From NCBI GenBank assembly GCA_013816105.1, contig JACDEY010000074.1, positions 1-6,265 on the forward strand: a DNA stretch of 6,265 nucleotides. The letters are read 5' to 3'. The position numbers and the translations under genes are program-made. Under the pieces are notes generated by a model, which saw nothing but the letters and a program-made list of their open reading frames with translations, ran no database searches and had not been told where the DNA came from. This DNA comes from Actinomycetota bacterium. Lineage in GTDB: Bacteria > Actinomycetota > UBA4738. Position 1 is the stretch's first letter. Each line of letters begins with the position of its first letter. Positions 1-6,265 of this stretch are shown here, in pieces.

Positions 1-672
1 GTCCACCACCGAGCCGGTCCGAACGAGATCTGGCGCGTGGCGCTCGAGGAACGCCCCATGGTTCGCCCCGGGAACGAAGCACACGTCCTGGGAATCTGGC
101 TTTCCCGCGACGGGAAGGCCGAGCCGGGCCGCATGGGCTCGCGTTTCCGCCTTCGTCTGCGTACCCACGGGAAAGACGGAACGGGAGAGGGCGTCCTGAC
201 CGAGCGTGTGCAGGACGTAGGACTGGTCCTTGGAAGCATCGGCTCCTCGCGCGAGGTGCCAGGTTCCCCAGCCGTCGCGCCAGGATCGAACGTAGTGGCC
301 CGTCGCGACGAGGTCGCGCCCGAGGGCGGTGGCCCGCTCCAGGAACGCGCCGAACTTGATTTGCTCGTTGCACCGCACGCACGGGTTGGGCGTTCGCCCG
401 GCACGGTGCTCAGAGAAGAAGTCGGCCAGCACGGTCCGCTCGAAGGTGCCGCTCATATCGGCGACCTCGAAGTCGAATCCCACCAGCTCGGCCACGCGGG
501 CGGCGTCCGCCTCGGCGCCCGGCCCGCAGCATCCATGGTCGACACCGTCGAGGTGAACGAGCTTCATGTGGGAGCCCAGCACTCTGTATCCGCGCTCGTG
601 CAGCAGAGCGGCGGCGACGGAGGAGTCGACTCCACCGCTCATGGCTACCAGGACGGACGGCTTCGCGATCAC
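1..672 (-). CDS. mnmA: tRNA-specific 2-thiouridylase MnmA, 3' end cut by window edge
   Basis: MnmA adenylates U34 of the tRNAs for Lys, Glu and Gln, then transfers a persulfide sulfur to make 2-thiouridine. It acts in the cytosol. Numbered from the chosen GTG, the 224 visible residues show the PP-loop SGGVDSS (12-18), NPCVRCNEQIKF with the expected catalytic cysteine C101, GHY (125-127), KDQSYVL (148-154), and DSQDVCF with the second catalytic cysteine C198. The C101-C198 spacing of 97 equals my recollection of the E. coli C102-C199 pair. A CC doublet (C48, C49) and an extra C98 are also present. The family is about 350-380 aa, so the C-terminal third lies left of position 1. The start is uncertain. 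GTG at 672 gives a sensible lead-in (MIAKPSVLVAMSGG), and TTG at 678 is possible. The only GGAGG (694-698) is too far from either for a normal ribosome-binding site. The frame stays open upstream towards the ATPase gene, 79 bp away. Family assignment is firm; the exact start is not. Confidence 0.93.
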   Translation of the reverse strand, partial: MIAKPSVLVAMSGGVDSSVAAALLHERGYRVLGSHMKLVHLDGVDHGCCGPGAEADAARVAELVGFDFEVADMSGTFERTVLADFFSEHRAGRTPNPCVRCNEQIKFGAFLERATALGRDLVATGHYVRSWRDGWGTWHLARGADASKDQSYVLHTLGQDALSRSVFPVGTQTKAETRAHAARLGLPVAGKPDSQDVCFVPGANHGAFLERHAPDLVRTGSVVD

Positions 673-751
673 GGTCAAGAAGGCTAGCAGCGGCCTCCGA
701 TACCACGGGTCGCGGCGCCGGTCGGACTCGACGCGGTCTGCCCGGGGCAGG

Positions 752-3181
752 TCATGGGGTCGCCTCCTCGGCGTTTGGGAGCTGGAGCCGCTTCAGCAGT
801 AGGGCGTTGACGGCCACCAGGAAACTCGACCCCGACATCGAGAGTGCGGCGATCTCGGGTCGCAGCACCAGCCCGAACGCCGGCTCGAACACCCCTGCGG
901 CGATGGGAAGCGCCACCGCGTTGTAGCCGATTGCCCACCCCAGGTTCTGGCGCATCTTCCGAAGCGTCCCCCGCCCGATGGCAAGCGCCTTCGGCACGTC
1001 GAGCGGGTCCGAACGCATGAGCACGACGTCGGCCGTCTCGATCGCCACGTCGGTCCCGGCCCCGATGGCGATGCCAAGGTCGGCCTGGGCCAGGGCGGGG
1101 GCGTCGTTAACGCCATCGCCGACCATGGCGACCTTCCTTCCCGCCTTCTGGAGCTCGGCGACCCTTGCGGCCTTGTCGCCTGGCAGCACCTCGGCGATCA
1201 CGGACTGCACCCCGAGCTGTCCGGCGATCCGCCGCGCGGTGGCCTCGTTGTCGCCGGTCAGCATGACGACCTCGACGCCCGCGTCCCTCAGCGCGGAGAC
1301 CGCGGCGGCGGATGTCGGCCGCGAGGCATCCGCGATGCCGATGAGGGCAGCGGCATGGCCGTCGACGGCCACACAGACCACCGTTCGTCCTGTCGAGGCC
1401 ATTCCCTCTCGCCGTCCGGCGAGCATGCCGAGGTCGATGCCCTCCCTGTCCATCAGGCGCACGTTCCCCACGACCACCCGACGGCCCTCCACCCGCGCCA
1501 CCGCCCCGTGGCCCGGAACGTTCTCGAATTCCTCCGCCCGGACTCGCGGAAGGCCCAGGATCTCCGAGTGTTTGACCACGGCCTCGGCCAGGGGGTGTTC
1601 CGACTCTCGCTCCACCGCGGCCACCAGGCGCAGGACCTCGTCTTGGTGCATGCCCTCCGCCACGACGTCGGTGACCTCTGGCTCCCCCTTCGTGAGCGTC
1701 CCGGTCTTGTCCAACACAACGGTCTGGATCCTGGCGGAGGTCTCCAGGGCGATGGCGTTCTTGAACAGGATGCCGCGCTTCGCTCCCAGGCCGGTTCCCA
1801 CCATGATTGCCGTTGGGGTGGCGAGCCCCAGGGCATCCGGGCAGGTGATCACCACCACCGTGATGGCGAACAGGATGGCCGTGGAGACCGGGCGCCCGGC
1901 CAGAAGCCAGGCTGCCAGCGTCCCGCCGCCGCCGAGGAGAGCCACGAACACGAGCCAGAACGCCGCTCGGTCGGCGAGCCTCTGTCCGGGCGCCTTCGAG
2001 TTCTGGGCTTCCTGGACCAGCTTGACGATCTGGGCGAGGGCCGTGTCGGCCCCGACCTTGGTGGCCCTTATTCGGAGCGTCCCGTTCACGTTGATGGTGG
2101 CGCCTGTTGCCTGAGAGCCCGGGGCCTTGGACACGGGGAGGCTTTCCCCGGTGACCATGGACTCGTCGACCTCGCTCTGGCCTTCCTCCACCACACCGTC
2201 CACGGCGACCCTGTCGCCCGGTCGGACCAGGAGAAGGTCTCCCGCGACGACCTCCGATGTCGGCACCTCGACCGTCTCCTCCCCTCGGATGACCGTCGCC
2301 CTGGCCGGAGCCAGGTCGAGGAGGGTACGGATGGCGTCGTTGGCGCCCCCCCGGGCCCTCATCTCGAACCAGTGGCCGAGCAGGACGAACGCCGTCAGGA
2401 CGGTGGCCGCCTCGTAGAACGTCTCCCCCCCGCCGGTGAGGGTCACGACCAGCGAGTAGAGCCAGCCAGCGCCGACGGCGACGGCGACCAGCACCATCAT
2501 GTCCAGCGTCCGGGCCCGGAGGGCCCGGACGGCCCCGTCGAAGAAGATCCAGGCCGAGTAGAAGACCACCGGCAGACTGAGGAGCAGCAGCCACACGTCG
2601 TCACGAAGTCCGAAGGGGGATGGCGCCTTGAAACTCAGGACATCACGGCCGATCGGCGACCACAGCAGGATGGGGACGGAGAGCAGGGCTGCCACGAGGA
2701 ACCGGTTCCGCATGTCGCGGACCATTCCCTCCATCGACATGCCGGCGTGGCCGCCGTGGCCCATCGCCTCCTGGGGAGACGACATCGCCCCCTCGGCGAC
2801 CCCCTCCCGCTCGGCACGCTCCGTGCGCATGGCGTGGCCCGCGTGCTCCAAGGGCTCGTCCATCGCATCGCAGACGTGGGTGGGAACGGACTGACCCGCG
2901 CAATGGAACCCGCACTCCTCGACCCACCGTCTCAGCTCGGCTACGGATGTCCTTGCGGTATCGAAGGTCAGGGTCGCCGTCTGCGACACGGGGTTGGCAT
3001 CGACCGATCCCACCCCGGGCCTTCGCCTCAGCACGCTCTCGACGACGGCCTTCTCCGACGCCCAGTTCAGGCCCCCTGTGTGCAGAACGACCGTGGCCAG
3101 CTTCCCGCGTGGCTCGTGCCCGCCGTGGCGATGGCGGTTGGTTTCGCCATCTCGAGTACCCTCGTCCAGGCGGTTGGTCAT
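752..3181 (-). CDS. P1B-type heavy-metal ATPase, CopB-like, with CPD motif and cysteine-less HMA-like domain
   Basis: This 809 aa polytopic inner-membrane pump should export a heavy metal, probably copper, using ATP. All catalytic parts are intact: TGES (344-347) in the actuator domain, phosphorylated D491 in DKTGTLTKG, the HP pair (529-530), TGDN (642-645) and GDGVNDAP (688-695). About eight membrane segments are visible, near 159-178, 194-215, 226-248, 253-273, 406-429, 432-455, 747-767 and 776-797. The TM6 metal motif is CPD (447-449), not CPC or the CPH of CopB. TM7 carries YN (753-754) and TM8 carries MSGSS (782-786). Residues 27-95 look like an HMA domain in which GMTCxxC is replaced by GGLNWASEK. 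Cysteines then follow at 90, 94 and 104. His/Met-rich patches (H17, H19, H22; H113, H116; H142, H145, M148, M150, M153) precede TM1, as in CopB proteins. The ATG overlaps the copA stop as ATGA and lacks a clear Shine-Dalgarno, suggesting translational coupling. The metal and its oxidation state are inferred from context only. Confidence 0.93.
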   Translation of the reverse strand: MTNRLDEGTRDGETNRHRHGGHEPRGKLATVVLHTGGLNWASEKAVVESVLRRRPGVGSVDANPVSQTATLTFDTARTSVAELRRWVEECGFHCAGQSVPTHVCDAMDEPLEHAGHAMRTERAEREGVAEGAMSSPQEAMGHGGHAGMSMEGMVRDMRNRFLVAALLSVPILLWSPIGRDVLSFKAPSPFGLRDDVWLLLLSLPVVFYSAWIFFDGAVRALRARTLDMMVLVAVAVGAGWLYSLVVTLTGGGETFYEAATVLTAFVLLGHWFEMRARGGANDAIRTLLDLAPARATVIRGEETVEVPTSEVVAGDLLLVRPGDRVAVDGVVEEGQSEVDESMVTGESLPVSKAPGSQATGATINVNGTLRIRATKVGADTALAQIVKLVQEAQNSKAPGQRLADRAAFWLVFVALLGGGGTLAAWLLAGRPVSTAILFAITVVVITCPDALGLATPTAIMVGTGLGAKRGILFKNAIALETSARIQTVVLDKTGTLTKGEPEVTDVVAEGMHQDEVLRLVAAVERESEHPLAEAVVKHSEILGLPRVRAEEFENVPGHGAVARVEGRRVVVGNVRLMDREGIDLGMLAGRREGMASTGRTVVCVAVDGHAAALIGIADASRPTSAAAVSALRDAGVEVVMLTGDNEATARRIAGQLGVQSVIAEVLPGDKAARVAELQKAGRKVAMVGDGVNDAPALAQADLGIAIGAGTDVAIETADVVLMRSDPLDVPKALAIGRGTLRKMRQNLGWAIGYNAVALPIAAGVFEPAFGLVLRPEIAALSMSGSSFLVAVNALLLKRLQLPNAEEATP

Positions 3182-5349
3182 CGTCTCGAGGCCGAACCGA
3201 ACCGCCGGAGCCGAAGGGAGTTGCCGACGACGGAGACCGAGGAGAACGCCATGGCGGCCCCCGCGATCACCGGGTTGAGCAACCCCAGAACGGCCAGGGG
3301 TATGGCGACGACGTTGTACGCGAACGCCCAGAACAGGTTCTGCACGATCGTCCGATAGGTCTGGCGGGACAAACGGATCGCCGTCTCCACGCCCTTCAAG
3401 TCTTCACGGAGAAGGGTGATGTCCGAGGCCTCGATCGCGACGTCGGTGCCGGTCCCGATGGCGATCCCGAGGTCGGCCTGGGCGAGCGCCGGACCGTCGT
3501 TGATGCCGTCGCCGACCATGGCGACCACCTTCCCGGCCGATTGGAGTCGGCGAATCTCCTCGACCTTGTCCTCGGGCAACACCTCCGCGAGCACGACCTC
3601 GATCCCAGCGCTCGCGGCGATGGCCTCCGCCGTGGCGCGGTTGTCCCCGGTGATCATCGCGATCTCGACGCCGAGCGCCCGCAACGCGTCGACGCTCTCG
3701 CGCGCCCCCGGCTTCAAGACGTCGGCGACGGCGAGGAGGCCCCTCGCCTCTCCGTCCCATCCCGTCCAGAACACCGTGATCCCCTGCGCCTCGATCTCCT
3801 GTGCCTCGCGCTCGAGCCAGCCCTGCACCGTGTAGCCGCGGTCCTCGAGGAACCGCCGCCGGCCCACCACGACCTCCCCGCCGTCGACGTCAGCGCGAAG
3901 CCCCAGTCCCGGCGTTGACCGAAATCCGGTCGCACGAACGACTTCGATCCCTCGTTCCCCGGCGGCATCCATGACCGCCCTTGCGATGGGGTGTTCGCTT
4001 CCCGCCTCGACCGCCGCCGCCCGCGCGAGGGTGTCAGGATCTCCCACGACCTTCTGCAACCGCATTCGGCCCTCGGTCAGCGTGCCGGTCTTGTCGAAGA
4101 CGACCACGTCGATCCGTCGCGAACGCTCGAGGACCTCCCCGCCGCGAATGAGGACCCCGAGCTGTGCGCCCCGGCCCGTTCCGACCATGATCGCGGCGGG
4201 CGTGGCAAGCCCCATGGCGCACGGGCAGGCGATGATGAGCACTGCGACCGCGGGGACCAGGCTGTCCCTTACGTCGCCCGTGGCGACGAACCAGGCTGCC
4301 GCGGTGGCTGCGGCGATCCCGATGACGACGGGGACGAAGATCCCCGCGACGCGATCCGCCAGCCGCTGGATCGGCGCCTTGCTCCCCTGTGCCTCCCCGA
4401 CGAGACGGACGATCTGGGCCAGCGCCGTCTCGCTTCCGACACGGGTGGCCCGAACCAGCAGCACACCGTCCGCGTTCAGGGTGGCCCCGGTGACCACCTC
4501 ACCCTGACTCTTCTCGACGGGAACGGACTCCCCGGTCAGCATCGACTCGTCGACGGCCGAAGACCCTTCCACGACCACGCCGTCGGTGGGGATCTTCTCG
4601 CCGGGACGCACTCGCACCAGGTCGCCCACCTTCACCTGGTCCACCAGCATCAGGAACTCCCGGCCATCGCGGACGACATGGGCCTCCCTCGCCCCCAGCT
4701 CGAGCAGCGTGCGGATCGCCGCCGACGCCCGACCGCGTGTTCGTGCCTCGACGTACTTCCCGAGAAGGAGGAAGGCAAGGATCAGGGCAGCCGTTTCGAA
4801 GTACAGCTCCTCGCCCGCGAACAGCGCCCAGAGCGAGTAGGTGTAGGCGGCGCCGGTCCCGAGCGCGATGAGGGTGTCCATGTTCGCGGCGAGGTGGCGG
4901 GCCCGCGCCGCCGCCGCACGAAGGAACGGCCACCCCGCTACGAACTGGACCGGGGTCGCGAGCGCGAACGCGGTCCACCGCGCCCACTCCTCGTCCATCC
5001 AGAACATCGAGGCGACCATGACGCCGAGCGCGAGCGGCCACGCCAACGCGACCCGGCGCAGCCAGCCTCGCTCCTCCACGTGCTGGGCATCGTCCTCGCG
5101 CCGGTCGCGGTGCGGCTCGATGTCGTATCCGCGGCGCCTCACCGCCTCGCGAAGCACCTCGAAGGACGCGCCTTCCTCCCCCAGCCGAACGGTCGCCTCG
5201 GCCGTCGCGAGGTTGACGTTCGCCTGGAGAACGCCCGGCTGCCCCTGAAGTGTTCGCTCCACCCGGGCGGCGCACGACCCGCACGTCATCCCCGTCACGT
5301 CGAGGTGGAGCTCCCGGCGGTCCGGCTTTTCCCCTGCCTTGGTCGCCAT
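3178..5349 (-). CDS. copA: Cu+-exporting P1B-1 ATPase CopA
   Basis: CopA pumps cytosolic Cu(I) out across the inner membrane, driven by ATP hydrolysis. The 723 aa protein begins with one HMA domain (about 12-80) carrying GMTCGSC with metal ligands C23 and C26. Eight membrane segments follow, near 97-115, 124-145, 157-177, 181-200, 334-357, 364-385, 671-691 and 694-711. The TM6 motif is CPC (375-377), and TM7 YN (678-679) and TM8 M700 with S703/S704 complete the Cu(I) site typical of P1B-1. Catalytic motifs are TGES (272-275), D419 in [11 protein letters not shown] (453-454), TGDN (567-570) and GDGINDGP (613-620). In the last motif G619 stands where alanine is usual. Length and layout are normal for a one-HMA CopA. 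The ATG lies 7 bp after the csoR stop, with only a weak AGG six bases upstream, so translation probably relies on coupling to csoR. It overlaps the next ATPase gene by 4 bp. Control by CsoR is inferred from gene order and the upstream operator. Confidence 0.97.
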   Translation of the reverse strand: MATKAGEKPDRRELHLDVTGMTCGSCAARVERTLQGQPGVLQANVNLATAEATVRLGEEGASFEVLREAVRRRGYDIEPHRDRREDDAQHVEERGWLRRVALAWPLALGVMVASMFWMDEEWARWTAFALATPVQFVAGWPFLRAAAARARHLAANMDTLIALGTGAAYTYSLWALFAGEELYFETAALILAFLLLGKYVEARTRGRASAAIRTLLELGAREAHVVRDGREFLMLVDQVKVGDLVRVRPGEKIPTDGVVVEGSSAVDESMLTGESVPVEKSQGEVVTGATLNADGVLLVRATRVGSETALAQIVRLVGEAQGSKAPIQRLADRVAGIFVPVVIGIAAATAAAWFVATGDVRDSLVPAVAVLIIACPCAMGLATPAAIMVGTGRGAQLGVLIRGGEVLERSRRIDVVVFDKTGTLTEGRMRLQKVVGDPDTLARAAAVEAGSEHPIARAVMDAAGERGIEVVRATGFRSTPGLGLRADVDGGEVVVGRRRFLEDRGYTVQGWLEREAQEIEAQGITVFWTGWDGEARGLLAVADVLKPGARESVDALRALGVEIAMITGDNRATAEAIAASAGIEVVLAEVLPEDKVEEIRRLQSAGKVVAMVGDGINDGPALAQADLGIAIGTGTDVAIEASDITLLREDLKGVETAIRLSRQTYRTIVQNLFWAFAYNVVAIPLAVLGLLNPVIAGAAMAFSSVSVVGNSLRLRRFGSASRR

Positions 5350-5356
5350 GCGTCGC

Positions 5357-5665
5357 CTACTTCCCGGCGAACCTGGCGACGGCGGCGACCAGCTCCTGGA
5401 CCTTCTCGTCGACCCCGGCTCCGCTCTCGATGCTCTCGCGAACGCAGTGGCGGACGTGGTCGTCCAGCATGCCGAGACCGACGCCCTTGATCGCAGCCGT
5501 CACCGAGTTGAGCTGCGTGAGGATGTCGATGCAGTACTGGTCCTCTTCGACCATCCGCTGGATGCCCCGGACCTGGCCCTCGATGCGGCGAAGCCTGGTG
5601 AGGAGATCCCCCTTCTTCATCGCGTATCCGTACACCACGCCCTCCCTGGTCGAACCCGCGCTCAT
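5357..5665 (-). CDS. csoR: Copper-sensing transcriptional repressor CsoR
   Basis: This 102 aa protein belongs to the all-helical CsoR/RcnR (DUF156) repressor family, cytosolic tetramers that bind operator DNA when metal-free and release it on binding Cu(I). The copper ligand set is visible as C45 in [12 protein letters not shown], and H70 and C74 in DDHVRHC. Their C-x24-H-x3-C spacing is that of Cu(I) CsoR proteins, and Y44 precedes the first cysteine as usual. The conserved N-terminal helix with [12 protein letters not shown] (24-35) contributes basic residues to DNA contact. The set lacks the extra N-terminal His ligand expected of Ni/Co sensor RcnR. Length is typical. The ATG at 5665 is chosen because GGAGG lies 7 bases upstream; an internal ATG at codon 16 has no such site. 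The gene is first in a csoR-copA-ATPase operon, with copA starting 7 bp after its stop. Operator-like repeats just upstream suggest it represses its own operon. Confidence 0.96.
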   Translation of the reverse strand: MSAGSTREGVVYGYAMKKGDLLTRLRRIEGQVRGIQRMVEEDQYCIDILTQLNSVTAAIKGVGLGMLDDHVRHCVRESIESGAGVDEKVQELVAAVARFAGK

Positions 5666-5672
5666 GCCTTCG

Positions 5673-5677
5673 CCTCC
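5673..5677 (-). promoter_or_regulatory. Shine-Dalgarno of csoR
   Basis: GGAGG on the minus strand with a 7-base spacer to the ATG at 5665. It is the only strong ribosome-binding site in the copper operon. It fixes the csoR start and may be the main ribosome entry point for the coupled downstream genes. Confidence 0.85.
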
Positions 5678-5680
5678 AAT

Positions 5681-5697
5681 ATACCATGGGGGGGTAT
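5681..5697. promoter_or_regulatory. Probable CsoR operator, proximal site
   Basis: The 17 bp element ATACCATGGGGGGGTAT is a perfect 5 bp inverted repeat (ATACC/GGTAT) around a G tract. CsoR operators are typically G/C tracts flanked by A/T-rich inverted ends, so the form fits. It lies 16 bp upstream of the csoR ATG, between the Shine-Dalgarno and the likely -10 region, where bound repressor would block transcription. The link to CsoR is inferred from family knowledge and position. Confidence 0.75.
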
Positions 5698-5701
5698 GCT
5701 A
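5696..5701 (-). promoter_or_regulatory. Candidate -10 element of the csoR operon promoter
   Basis: The minus strand reads CTATAGCAT here, containing TAGCAT (TAnnnT form) and the overlapping TATAGC. It is the most plausible -10 in the 70 bp gap and touches the proximal operator-like repeat. No good -35 hexamer is seen 16-18 bp upstream. A TATATT at 5677-5682 sits too close to the Shine-Dalgarno to be preferred. Weak, position-based call. Confidence 0.25.
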
Positions 5702-5720
5702 TAGACCCCCTCTGGAGTCG

Positions 5721-5738
5721 TATGCCCCTGGGGGGCTA
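5721..5738. promoter_or_regulatory. Possible second CsoR operator, distal site
   Basis: TATGCCCCTGGGGGGCTA is an imperfect inverted repeat, with C4 and G6 tracts flanked by TA-containing ends. It resembles the proximal site and is centred about 40 bp from it. It would cover the expected -35 region of the csoR promoter and includes the stop codon of the upstream transporter gene (5736-5738). The symmetry is weaker than at the proximal site, so binding is less certain. Confidence 0.45.
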
Positions 5739-6265
5739 GCCGAAGTTCAGGACCGCGACGCCTGCCAGCGCCATGGCCACTCCGGCCGCCTGCAACCCCG
5801 ACAGCCGTTCGGCCAGGACCAGCCTGGCCAGTGTCACGGTCACGATCGGGTACTGGGACGCGAGGACCGCCACCACGCCGAGGTTGCCATGGACGGTCGC
5901 GAAGGCCAGCAGGATGCTCGCCACCGTGTCCAGCACACCCACCGCCGCGACGGGGCCCATCCGGCGACCGGGCCACCGCAGGGCCGCCGGACGTGCGACG
6001 GTAAGGGCCGCCATGGTGAGGAGCGAGCCCACCCGCACGCCGCCGACGACCCACAGTGGCGAGGCTTCGGTTGCCGCGGTCCCCTGGTCGAGGAGGACGA
6101 AGAACAGACCGAACCCGAGCGCGGCGCCCAGCGCGAGCGAAAGGACCGTCCGGCGGTCGACGGACGGTTGAAATTCCCCTTTCCCCGAGGGGCGGGAGAC
6201 GAGCACGACGCCCGCCACGGCCACCAGGAGACCAACGCTCTCGATCGGGGTCGGCACCTCTCCGC
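5736..6265 (-). CDS. EamA-family (drug/metabolite transporter) permease, N-terminus beyond window edge
   Basis: This is the C-terminal 175 residues of a DMT-superfamily membrane protein of the EamA type. The family usually has ten transmembrane helices in two repeats of five and exports metabolites or drugs; the substrate cannot be read from this fragment. Six hydrophobic segments are visible: GLLVAVAGVVLVS ending the first repeat, then five helices of the second repeat. The second repeat includes the family-typical LASQYPIVTVTLARLVLAERLSG followed by GVAMALAGVAVL at the C-terminus. A GTG at 6257 could be read as a start. However, the frame is open to the window edge, and GEVPTPIESVG is the usual loop before the last helix of repeat one, so the true start should lie about 110-120 codons further right. 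The TAG stop at 5736-5738 falls inside an operator-like repeat of the csoR promoter. No functional link to copper is evident. Confidence 0.88.
   Translation of the reverse strand, partial: GEVPTPIESVGLLVAVAGVVLVSRPSGKGEFQPSVDRRTVLSLALGAALGFGLFFVLLDQGTAATEASPLWVVGGVRVGSLLTMAALTVARPAALRWPGRRMGPVAAVGVLDTVASILLAFATVHGNLGVVAVLASQYPIVTVTLARLVLAERLSGLQAAGVAMALAGVAVLNFG

Noticed and set aside
37..687. 216-codon plus-strand frame at the left edge
   Set aside because: It is antisense to mnmA, whose PP-loop and both catalytic cysteines read clearly on the minus strand.
738..750. Hairpin CTGCC-CGG-GGCAG just after the ATPase stop, considered as a terminator
   Set aside because: The stem is only 5 bp with a 3-base loop and no T tract follows on the minus strand. 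Such short palindromes are common by chance in GC-rich DNA.
1355..3358. 667-codon open frame on the plus strand, with others at 978-2114, 3991-5490 and 2947-3918
   Set aside because: These are antisense to ATPase genes with every catalytic motif intact. Long antisense frames are expected at this GC content. Their translations are low-complexity (rich in Arg, Gly, Pro, His, Asp) with no recognisable domain.
752..5349. Tandem duplication of one ATPase gene
   Set aside because: The two proteins share only the conserved catalytic blocks. They differ in N-terminal domain, TM6 motif, TM8 motif and length, so they are separate subfamilies rather than a recent duplication.
5357..5620. Shorter csoR starting at the internal ATG (codon 16)
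   Set aside because: It lacks a Shine-Dalgarno, while the ATG at 5665 has GGAGG at 7-base spacing.
5357..5665. RcnR (Ni/Co) or FrmR (formaldehyde) rather than CsoR
   Set aside because: The Cys-x24-His-x3-Cys ligand set, the preceding Tyr and the adjoining copper ATPases match Cu(I) CsoR. The extra N-terminal His ligand expected of RcnR is not seen.
5736..6257. Complete 173 aa gene starting at the GTG at 6257
   Set aside because: The frame is open to the window edge, and the first residues match the interior of an EamA repeat, so this is the tail of a larger gene rather than a short protein.

Overview
The window is GC-rich throughout, and all five recognisable genes lie on the minus strand, so biological order runs from right to left. 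Nothing mobile, repetitive, CRISPR-like or RNA-coding was seen. The base composition, a CsoR-type copper sensor, and a second copper-pump-like ATPase with a CPD motif and a cysteine-less HMA-like domain fit a high-GC Gram-positive or related lineage, most likely an actinobacterium. This is inference, because no phylogenetic marker is complete here.

Right edge (5736-6265): the C-terminal half of an EamA-family membrane transporter enters from outside the window. Its last codon abuts a 70 bp gap (5666-5735). With the end of that gene, this gap holds one good and one weaker CsoR-operator-like site and a clear Shine-Dalgarno sequence.

Centre (752-5665): a compact copper-resistance operon, csoR - copA - copB-like. 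csoR (102 aa) encodes a Cu(I)-responsive repressor with the Cys-His-Cys site. It is followed after 7 bp by copA, a 723 aa P1B-1 Cu+-exporting ATPase with a GMTCGSC metal-binding domain and a CPC motif. copA overlaps the next gene by ATGA. That gene is an 809 aa P1B ATPase most like the CopB (P1B-3) branch, with His/Met-rich cytosolic stretches, CPD where CPC or CPH is usual, and an N-terminal HMA-like domain without CxxC. The likely logic is that excess Cu(I) releases CsoR from DNA and both pumps are made together from one transcript. CopA would clear cytosolic Cu+, while the second pump would handle a related or different metal state. No CopZ chaperone is present between the genes.

Left edge (1-672): the N-terminal 224 codons of mnmA (tRNA-specific 2-thiouridylase) lie 79 bp downstream of the ATPase, in the same direction, and run off the window. 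No convincing terminator separates it from the copper operon, so read-through is possible.

The most notable item is the CPD-type ATPase with its degenerate HMA domain and a conserved-looking C-x3-C-x9-C segment, co-operonic and translationally coupled with a canonical CopA.
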